NCBI GenBank assembly: GCA_937923225.1
Contig: CALAKR010000496.1
Location: forward strand, 1 to 5,123
DNA from: an uncultured Aquabacterium sp.
GTDB lineage: Bacteria; Pseudomonadota; Gammaproteobacteria; Burkholderiales; Burkholderiaceae_C
Length of the DNA stretch: 5,123 nt
Direction: 5' to 3'
In this document: in pieces, positions 1 through 5,123 of the stretch
Numbering within the stretch: position 1 is the first letter of the stretch
How the letters are laid out: each line of letters opens with the position of its first letter
Made by a program: the position numbers and the translations under genes
The notes under the pieces: model-generated
Database searches by the model: none
What the model was told of the DNA's origin: nothing
Seen by the model: the letters and a program-made list of their open reading frames with translations, nothing else

Positions 1-703
1 CGCCAGGACGAAGGGGATATTGCAGCGCGGAGTCAAGGTCACGCCGCCCGCCGAAACTGCGTTTGGCGCGGCGGGCCTCAATGGTCCACTCCTGGCTGCG
101 AACCCACACCTGCGCGCCGTCCAGGTCCTTTGAATCGGAACGCCCGGACAAGGCCAGCAAGGACGGGGGTGCCACATCGGCTTCATGCTGGCCATCCTTG
201 CGCGCAGCCGGGCGAGGAATCACCTTGTAGCTGCGTGTCGGCCAGCGCGCGACAGGGAGCGCGTCACCGTCGACCACCACCAGCGTCACGGTGTCGTCGA
301 CCGCCCATTGTTGCAAGCCCGAAGCCAGGGCCTTCGGCTTGCCCAAGGCCCGCGTGCCCTCAATGAGCGGCAGGCTGCCGCTGCCGGCACAACTGCCGTA
401 GGCGCCGATGCGCACGACGCCCTCCCCGCCCTGCGCATTCAGACGCAGCTTCAGGGGGCCCTTGAAGGTCTGGCCGCAGCGCAGCAGCACGCTGTCACCG
501 GGACGCAGTTCGCGGCCCTCCAGCAACGCCAGGCTCGTGAGCACTTCGGTCGGCGCGCCTGGTTCCTTGTCAGCCGCACGCGCGGCATCCGATCGAGGAT
601 CCACATGGTAGACAGTCGCGGCCTGGGCGCCCATGCCCAGGCAGGCCAAGACCCAGCCCCCCAGGGCCAGCCGACTGATCAGACCCGTACGTTCATTGTT
701 CAT
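1..703 (-). CDS. Secreted right-handed parallel beta-helix protein, N-terminal part (3' end outside window)
   Basis: An open frame starts at ATG 703 and runs without a stop to the left edge, giving 234 residues. Residues 1-28 form a signal peptide: Arg5 and Arg11, a hydrophobic core around 12-25, and an AQA-A cleavage site after residue 28, so export to the periplasm or beyond is expected. The mature part has features I associate with right-handed parallel beta-helix (pectate-lyase-like) proteins: LRPGDSVLLRCGQTFKGPL (66-84), a GAYGS turn followed by PLIEG (100-116), VVVDGDALPVARWP (142-155), an IEARRAKRS strand (208-216), and a LDSALQYPLRPG segment (223-234) that commonly precedes the first full helix coils. 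Cys76 and Cys105 could form a disulfide. The family includes polysaccharide lyases, epimerases and polymer-binding proteins, and its place as the last visible gene of a polysaccharide operon suggests it acts on that polymer. The catalytic coils would lie beyond the edge, so no activity can be assigned. It overlaps the glycosyltransferase stop by 11 bases, with TTGGA 5 bases before the ATG. It is richer in GC than the wzy-like gene. Confidence 0.8.
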   Translation of the reverse strand, partial: MNNERTGLISRLALGGWVLACLGMGAQAATVYHVDPRSDAARAADKEPGAPTEVLTSLALLEGRELRPGDSVLLRCGQTFKGPLKLRLNAQGGEGVVRIGAYGSCAGSGSLPLIEGTRALGKPKALASGLQQWAVDDTVTLVVVDGDALPVARWPTRSYKVIPRPAARKDGQHEADVAPPSLLALSGRSDSKDLDGAQVWVRSQEWTIEARRAKRSFGGRRDLDSALQYPLRPG

Positions 704-1925
704 AGACGTCCAATATCTGAGGAAGCAGCAAGCGCACATCAGCACGGAACGCGGAGGCATCCTGATCCGCATCAGCCGGCCTCGAACAGCCTCCAGAGCT
801 GATGAAAGACGACAAGGCCAAGGCCAACTCAGCCGAACTGTCGAAAAGCTGGAGTTGCCCTGGCCAGCGCTCGTAGGCGACAAGTTCAGGCGTACCGCCA
901 CGTCGCAGGGCGAAACAGGGCTTGCCCAGATAAAGCGCTTCCAGGATGGTGGTGGCGCACGGCTCTTCCCACAACGAAGGCACCACCGACACATGGCTGG
1001 CGGCAAGCAACGCGATGGTCTCCTCATAGGAGCGGTGCTTCAGGAAGCGCACGGATTCGCTTTGGTACAGGGCTTCCAGTGCCACCCGCTGCGGGCCATC
1101 ACCGGCGATGTCCAGTTGCGCGTGATCCGGCTTGACGCGCGACCATTCGGCCAGGAATGCGCCAACGCCCTTGGCGCCATCGATCCGACTTGCAATAAGG
1201 ATGCGGCAGGGCCCCGTGGCCGGCGGCTGCGAACCGCGAGCCAAGTCACTGATACGGGCGGGATCAACGAAGTTGTGGATGACGCGCGCCTTCACAAAAG
1301 CGGCAGGCGGCATCTGCCTGCCAGCATTGCGGAAGATCCGCTCAGACACGAAGATGGTCTTGTGGCTGCTCAGCGCCTGGGCCACCGTGGCACGATAACG
1401 TCTCACTGCCAGACTGGACACTGCGGCCTGCACGACGTTCGGTTCAGACGTAATGCAGGAGGCGCAGGCCGACGCCGACTGCTCGTTGCAAATATCGCCG
1501 TCCTTGAAGCGCAGCTGGATCACGCAATCGCTGCCTTGGTCATGACGGGTCTGCACATAGTTCACTGACTCGTCGAGATAGTGCCCCACCATCGGCAAGC
1601 TGCCGTGGTAGTGCACCACATCGAAGCCGGGGGCGTGCTGTCGAATCTGCGCTGCAATGCGTCGCGCGAACCAAGGGCGCTTGACAGGGTTGAAGCAGCC
1701 CAACTGCTTTTCCTTCCAACCCTTGTCGATTCTTTCGATGGCACCGAGGAAGTGGCCGTTGAAGCGCATCTCGCTTTTGCAGGCCTCATAGTCGACATCC
1801 TTGCGCCCCATGAGAACGACCTCATGCCCCGCATCGATCAAGGCATTGGCCAACGTCACCGCATGCTTGGCCAGCCCGCCGAGCTGCTTGGCCGGCAGCG
1901 TCTCACTCACCATCAAGATCTTCAT
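693..1925 (-). CDS. Family 4 (GT-B fold) glycosyltransferase
   Basis: The protein is 410 residues, a normal length for a GT4 retaining glycosyltransferase. The N-terminal domain begins MKILMVSETLP and carries the GGLAKH loop at 16-21, usual for the acceptor side. The C-terminal nucleotide-sugar domain follows a linker near 225-240 and shows ASRIDGAKGV (245-254), LDIAGDGPQR (271-280), and a VPSLWEEP...LEALYLGKP block (315-336) with the E-x7-E motif at Glu321 and Glu329, then GGTPELV (343-349). Expected role: adding a sugar from a nucleotide-sugar donor to the growing lipid-linked repeat unit at the cytoplasmic face of the membrane. Donor and acceptor cannot be read from sequence; a GDP-linked sugar is suggested only by gmd nearby. 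The middle holds a cysteine group (134, 146, 154, 157) after His128-Asp129. The frame is open upstream to 2045, but that extension lies inside the flippase gene and reads as low-complexity, non-family sequence. The ATG at 1925 has a GGGAA 8 bases upstream and begins the standard first beta strand. Its stop overlaps the next gene by 11 bases. Confidence 0.93.
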   Translation of the reverse strand: MKILMVSETLPAKQLGGLAKHAVTLANALIDAGHEVVLMGRKDVDYEACKSEMRFNGHFLGAIERIDKGWKEKQLGCFNPVKRPWFARRIAAQIRQHAPGFDVVHYHGSLPMVGHYLDESVNYVQTRHDQGSDCVIQLRFKDGDICNEQSASACASCITSEPNVVQAAVSSLAVRRYRATVAQALSSHKTIFVSERIFRNAGRQMPPAAFVKARVIHNFVDPARISDLARGSQPPATGPCRILIASRIDGAKGVGAFLAEWSRVKPDHAQLDIAGDGPQRVALEALYQSESVRFLKHRSYEETIALLAASHVSVVPSLWEEPCATTILEALYLGKPCFALRRGGTPELVAYERWPGQLQLFDSSAELALALSSFISSGGCSRPADADQDASAFRADVRLLLPQILDVYEQ

Positions 1926-3445
1926 TCGAGTGCTTCCCGCTTTAGCAACCGGCGCAGGCGATTGGCGATGAGTTGACGGTGCTGCGGCAACACCACCAGC
2001 ACGCCACCGCATACCGCCAACACCAGCGACGCCGCAGTCCCACAAGCCAGGAACAGCATCAACGAGTCATCGGCCAGCCCCCGCAACACGACACAGACCA
2101 CGCCAGAGATGGCCAGGGCCATCAGGGGCCGCACATAGGCCAGGCGCACCACCTGGGCGAAGGAGAATGGCACTGTTCGGCCATGCACATAGGCTAGGAA
2201 AGCCGTGGTCATGATGACGGACGCGATCAGGTGCGCCCAGGCGGCCCCGCCACTGCCCCACTGGATGATCAGCACATACAGCAGCGCCAAGCCGACGGCG
2301 GCCCGCGTCAAGGCAAACAGCCCAGAGACCTTGGGATTGCCCAAGCCGTCATTCACCAGTGAGGGGATGTTTGTGAGCGCATCAATGAACTGCGCCACCG
2401 CCACGATCGCCATGATCATGGCGCCTTGCGCGGCAAAGCTCGAGCCCATCCAGAAGCTGAGGATGGGGAAAGAGAAGACGGCCAGCAAGAGCACCACGGA
2501 ACCATTGATGAAGAACAGATAGCGTGAGGACTGCATGTACAGACGCTCGAGCACATCCATGCGTTGCCGGGCCGCCAGCGAACTCGCCGTGGGAAAGACC
2601 ACACTCGAAAGCCGTGCCGTCAAGCTCAAGATGCGATTGGCCAGCGTGGCGGCCACGGCGAAGTAAGTGACCTGATCCACGCCAGCCAGTGCCCCGATGA
2701 GCAGCTTGTCGGCGTGCGAGTAGGTGATGGCGGCCAAGCGACTGAGAAATGAGTAGGCACTGAATGAGAGGATGCCTGCGCGAATGGTTCGCGAGGGCAG
2801 CAGGAAGCGCAGGCCAGGCAGCAAGGAGCGAATGCTCAAGCACAGCACCGCGCAGTGCAAGGCGCTGGCACACACCCGCAGGACCACGATCTCGACTAGG
2901 CCCATGCCCTGGATGAGCAACCCCACAGTGGCCAATGGCACCATCACCCCGAATGCAGCTTCGACGCGCCCCGAGATGTCGTAGCGCTGCAAGGCCTGAG
3001 GCACGCTCTGCAGGTAAGCCTGCAACTGCCCAAACAGGAATCCCAGCGCAGCCCATTGCAGCGCCTCGAACGAGACCTTTTGCGCATCCTGCGGGATCTT
3101 GAACAGGCTGGTGATCAGCGTGTCGGCCATGAGCCAGATGCCGCACATGCCTGCCACACCAATCACCAAGTAGATGATGAATCCGAAAGTCAGTGTCTCG
3201 AACACCTTCTCGTCATCACCCTTGGCGTGGTGCTCCGAGATGAACTTCACAGCCCCCGCCGTGACATTGATGTCCAGAATCGCGAAGTAGCCAATGATCG
3301 ACGTGATCAAAGTGAGCACGCCGTAATGACTGGTGCCCAGCTGAGACACGATGAACGGGATGGTCAGCAGTGTGACCACGGCGGGCGCTACGCCCCCAAA
3401 AAGATTGAACAGCGCGTTGCCGACGAAGCGCGATGAACCGCTCAT
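1922..3445 (-). CDS. Wzx-type polysaccharide flippase (MOP/MATE-like superfamily)
   Basis: This 507-residue polytopic membrane protein has the length and layout of Wzx/RfbX-type flippases, with about 12-14 hydrophobic segments. The N-terminus contains the typical first-helix region, a short G-T-S-H-Y-G-V-L turn at 37-44, and a second helix running into LDINVTAGAVKFISEHHAKG (58-76 or so). This matches the family pattern of a helix, then LD-x-G/N...K-hydrophobic-S-E..A.G. A second conserved block is ADKLLIGALAGVDQVTYFAV (245-264), matching the family's D..-hydrophobic-I-G...G...V-x-Y-hydrophobic block in the middle of the protein. A basic tail (RLRRLLKRE, 496-504) fits a cytoplasmic C-terminus. 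Expected role: moving undecaprenyl-diphosphate-linked repeat units from the cytoplasmic to the periplasmic leaflet, just upstream in the pathway from the polymerase-like protein encoded by the preceding gene. The ATG at 3445 overlaps that gene's TGA as ATGA, and its own TGA overlaps the glycosyltransferase ATG in the same way. The upstream sequence offers only a weak AGG, so coupled re-initiation is likely. The fold assignment is firm; the exact substrate is unknown. Confidence 0.9.
   Translation of the reverse strand: MSGSSRFVGNALFNLFGGVAPAVVTLLTIPFIVSQLGTSHYGVLTLITSIIGYFAILDINVTAGAVKFISEHHAKGDDEKVFETLTFGFIIYLVIGVAGMCGIWLMADTLITSLFKIPQDAQKVSFEALQWAALGFLFGQLQAYLQSVPQALQRYDISGRVEAAFGVMVPLATVGLLIQGMGLVEIVVLRVCASALHCAVLCLSIRSLLPGLRFLLPSRTIRAGILSFSAYSFLSRLAAITYSHADKLLIGALAGVDQVTYFAVAATLANRILSLTARLSSVVFPTASSLAARQRMDVLERLYMQSSRYLFFINGSVVLLLAVFSFPILSFWMGSSFAAQGAMIMAIVAVAQFIDALTNIPSLVNDGLGNPKVSGLFALTRAAVGLALLYVLIIQWGSGGAAWAHLIASVIMTTAFLAYVHGRTVPFSFAQVVRLAYVRPLMALAISGVVCVVLRGLADDSLMLFLACGTAASLVLAVCGGVLVVLPQHRQLIANRLRRLLKREALE
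1934..1938 (-). promoter_or_regulatory. Ribosome binding site of the glycosyltransferase gene
   Basis: On the minus strand GGGAA sits 8 bases before the ATG at 1925, inside the last codons of the flippase gene. It is the clearest Shine-Dalgarno-like match among the junctions in the window. It supports 1925 as the start rather than the longer open frame reaching 2045. The match is short and unverified. Confidence 0.45.
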
Positions 3446-4863
3446 ACCGCCAACCTGCGCCGCTGGTCAATGGCGTAGACCGCATAAGGCAAGGCGAACA
3501 GCAACGCCGCCAACTGCATGGTGCGGTACTCAATGACCGGGGTACCGACCATCCAGGTCGGCAGCATGAACAAAAAACCCGCCAAACCGGCAAGCATCAC
3601 GCCTCGGTATTCCACCGACGCCTTGGGGGCATGTTGGTACACGAATTTGATGTAGCAGAACCAAAGACCCAACAGCAAGGTCACGCCGACAAATCCTGCC
3701 TTGAGCCAGATGTGCAGCACACCGCTGTGCATCCAGGAATAATCGCCCCTGTGGAACGCCAACTCGGGGATGCCGAAGCCGCGGTATTCACCCCAGATGC
3801 CCAGTCCGAATACAGGGCTCTCTGAAATGGATCGCCAGGCGGCATCCAATTCGACAAAACGACCGGAGTCGGCTGTGACTTTACCGCTGGCAAAAATATC
3901 AGGCGCCAGCTTCTCGAAGAAGCCCGCCCCCGCCATCAGGGAACTGCTCGCCATGCGCTTGAACGCCTGGTAGACAAGGAGCGGAGCGCCTGCTGCGGCG
4001 TAGCCAATCAGCAGCAAATTTCTCACGCCCGCCCGCTGGACTAACGCAAAAAGCACGGCCGCCAACCCGAACCCCAGCCAGCCGGAACGCCTGAACGAAA
4101 ACACCACGATGAACAACTCGATCATCAGGAAGAATCCGTAGAAGATGCGAGTCCGCAGGCTGTGGTTGGCTGCGCCATGAAGCAGGCGCCAGCCCAGAAT
4201 GAATGCCGCCACGGTGGCAATCAAGCCATCATTGATGTCGAAGAATGTGATCTTAACGTCGATCTTCTGGAAATTGGCGTAGAAGTTGGCGGGATCCCCA
4301 CCCAGCGCGACATAGCGTGCAATACCCCAGAGCGCTCGGGTAAACGCAGCAAACAGAAAAGTGTTGATGAACCATTCAAGGTCCTTCTCGGTCTGCAGGA
4401 TGGCAACCATGATATAGATTGCCAGGATCATGTTCAGAACATGCAGCAGCCCCGCCCCCCCGACCAGGCGTAAAAACGGGTAATCAAGCCACAGCCCGAT
4501 AGGAATATTGAAAAGAAAAATCAGGCCGAAACCCCAGAGAAATACTCCGAGGTTGTGCTTTGCCGGCTGGACTGTCTTGAGCAGCCGAGCCACCATGACG
4601 GCTGCCGCCATGCCGAACAGGTACACATTGATGGCGGAGAAACCTAGGAATGTACCGGTGCCGCGGTTGTAGAAATTGGAGGTGCCGTCCCCCCCGACGA
4701 TGCCCCATGACGCATTTGGAAAATAGAACACGCACAACCAATAGCCCATCATGGGCCAGAAGGGCTTTTTGGCCCCGAGCATCGCCCAAAATACCAACCC
4801 GACGGCGAATCCGAACGCAAGGAGATAGTAGGCCGAGAAATATGCTGCGCCCAACCACGTCAT
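3442..4863 (-). CDS. O-antigen ligase/polymerase-family membrane protein (Wzy-like polysaccharide polymerase)
   Basis: The protein is 473 residues and very hydrophobic, with about 11-12 predicted membrane segments (for example near residues 6-28, 73-95, 107-125, 137-156, 213-229, 240-257, 261-277, 282-300, 379-400 and 445-466). One long, more polar loop lies at about 301-378, where Wzy and WaaL proteins carry their large periplasmic loop. Family-like motifs are SFRRSGWLG (256-264), an SGR...W segment ending in PVFGLGIWGEYRG (350-362), and HSGVLHIWLKAGFVG (379-393), which resembles the H-N-x-hydrophobic...G-hydrophobic-G signature after the loop. The expected role is joining lipid-linked repeat units into a long chain at the periplasmic face of the inner membrane. 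A ligase role like WaaL is possible because the families share the fold; the neighbouring flippase and gmd favour polymerase. The start is ATG at 4863. No other start is possible upstream because the gmd TGA closes the same frame four codons earlier. No strong ribosome binding site is seen, so coupling to gmd is likely. Its stop overlaps the flippase start by 4 bases. Parts of this gene are clearly lower in GC than the genes downstream. Confidence 0.85.
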   Translation of the reverse strand: MTWLGAAYFSAYYLLAFGFAVGLVFWAMLGAKKPFWPMMGYWLCVFYFPNASWGIVGGDGTSNFYNRGTGTFLGFSAINVYLFGMAAAVMVARLLKTVQPAKHNLGVFLWGFGLIFLFNIPIGLWLDYPFLRLVGGAGLLHVLNMILAIYIMVAILQTEKDLEWFINTFLFAAFTRALWGIARYVALGGDPANFYANFQKIDVKITFFDINDGLIATVAAFILGWRLLHGAANHSLRTRIFYGFFLMIELFIVVFSFRRSGWLGFGLAAVLFALVQRAGVRNLLLIGYAAAGAPLLVYQAFKRMASSSLMAGAGFFEKLAPDIFASGKVTADSGRFVELDAAWRSISESPVFGLGIWGEYRGFGIPELAFHRGDYSWMHSGVLHIWLKAGFVGVTLLLGLWFCYIKFVYQHAPKASVEYRGVMLAGLAGFLFMLPTWMVGTPVIEYRTMQLAALLFALPYAVYAIDQRRRLAV

Positions 4864-4875
4864 GCAGACACCGGC

Positions 4876-5123
4876 TCATTCATAGTGGTCGTAGGCTTTG
4901 AAGCCCGCCGTCTTGACCAGGCTGTCACGCTTGGCGCTGGTGTAGTCACTCTGCACCATCTCGGCCACCAGCTCGGGCAGCGAGATCTTGGGCGTCCAGC
5001 CCAGCTTCTCGCGCGCCTTGGTGGGGTCGCCCAGCAGCGTTTCGACCTCGGTGGGGCGGTAGTAGCGCGGATCGACCCGCACGATCACATCACCCACCTT
5101 GCACTTGGCCAGCAGCTCGCCGT
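4876..5123 (-). CDS. gmd: GDP-mannose 4,6-dehydratase, C-terminal part (5' end outside window)
   Basis: This is the last 81 or so codons of a GDP-mannose 4,6-dehydratase, a cytoplasmic NADP-dependent enzyme of the extended short-chain dehydrogenase/reductase family. It converts GDP-D-mannose to GDP-4-keto-6-deoxy-D-mannose, the branch-point precursor of GDP-L-fucose, GDP-D-rhamnose and related sugars. The visible part contains the highly conserved C-terminal signature [20 protein letters not shown] followed by a KLGW motif, and ends in the GF....YHE-like tail (GFKAYDHYE) common in bacterial Gmd proteins. The family is usually about 340-375 residues, so roughly three quarters lies beyond the right edge, including the Rossmann nucleotide-binding and catalytic Tyr-Lys region. 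The frame stays open to the last base, so the GTG at 5097 is an internal valine codon and not a start. The TGA stop is 12 bases before the start of the downstream polymerase-like gene, consistent with one operon. The identity is firm from the motifs, but the final sugar made from the product cannot be told from this window. Confidence 0.95.
   Translation of the reverse strand, partial: GELLAKCKVGDVIVRVDPRYYRPTEVETLLGDPTKAREKLGWTPKISLPELVAEMVQSDYTSAKRDSLVKTAGFKAYDHYE

Noticed and set aside
185..802. A 205-codon open frame on the plus strand.
   Set aside because: It is antisense to the signal-peptide-bearing beta-helix gene. The translation is low-complexity, dominated by Ala, Arg, Gln and His, with no family signature.
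633..1568. A 311-codon open frame on the plus strand.
   Set aside because: It lies antisense to the glycosyltransferase and beta-helix genes. Its translation is rich in Arg, Gln, His and Gly with no recognisable motif, as expected for a shadow frame in GC-rich DNA.
1926..2045. A 40-residue N-terminal extension of the glycosyltransferase.
   Set aside because: It would lie wholly within the flippase coding sequence, lacks family similarity, and sits before a standard GT-B first strand that begins at the ATG at 1925 with its own GGGAA site.
2382..3146. A 254-codon minus-strand open frame inside the flippase gene.
   Set aside because: It is in another frame of the strongly supported flippase. 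It is Arg/His/Gly-rich and not hydrophobic in a pattern that fits any family.
4876..5097. A small standalone 73-residue gene starting at GTG 5097.
   Set aside because: The frame continues upstream to the window edge with Gmd-like sequence, so the GTG is an internal valine codon of gmd.
1..5123. Promoters, rho-independent terminators, tRNA/rRNA genes, insertion sequences, CRISPR repeats or attachment sites.
   Set aside because: Reading both strands showed none. The genes leave at most 12 noncoding bases between them, so there is no room for ordinary intergenic elements.

Overview
All five genes that can be supported lie on the minus strand and are packed end to end, with no intergenic gap longer than 12 bases. 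In transcription order (high to low coordinate) they are: the C-terminal end of a GDP-mannose 4,6-dehydratase (gmd, entering from the right edge), a polytopic O-antigen ligase/polymerase-type protein (Wzy-like), a Wzx-type polysaccharide flippase, a GT-B fold family 4 glycosyltransferase, and a secreted protein of the right-handed parallel beta-helix type that runs off the left edge. This is an internal slice of a Wzx/Wzy-dependent polysaccharide operon for an exopolysaccharide, capsule or O-antigen. Both window edges cut through genes, so the start and end of the operon are not visible.

The DNA is GC-rich with a strong G/C third-position bias, and the proteins look proteobacterial. The codon style, the Gmd C-terminus and the gene set suggest a betaproteobacterium, perhaps Burkholderiales. 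This placement is an inference from style, not from a marker gene. Local GC is uneven: sampled 60-base lines are about 42-48% in the wzy-like gene and about 72% in the beta-helix gene.

As a pathway, Gmd makes GDP-4-keto-6-deoxy-D-mannose, the precursor of GDP-L-fucose, GDP-D-rhamnose and related sugars. The glycosyltransferase would add a sugar to the lipid-linked repeat unit at the cytoplasmic face. The flippase would move the unit across the inner membrane and the Wzy-like protein would polymerise it in the periplasm. The exported beta-helix protein would act on or bind the polymer outside the cytoplasm. Three consecutive stop/start overlaps (4, 4 and 11 bases) point to translational coupling.

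No RNA genes, mobile elements, CRISPR arrays, terminators or promoters were found. The beta-helix gene at 1..703 deserves particular attention: it is open to the left edge, has a clear signal peptide and is easy to miss because its stop codon lies outside the window. I see no strong case for a wholly new system. The most open question is what the beta-helix protein does to the polymer made by this operon.
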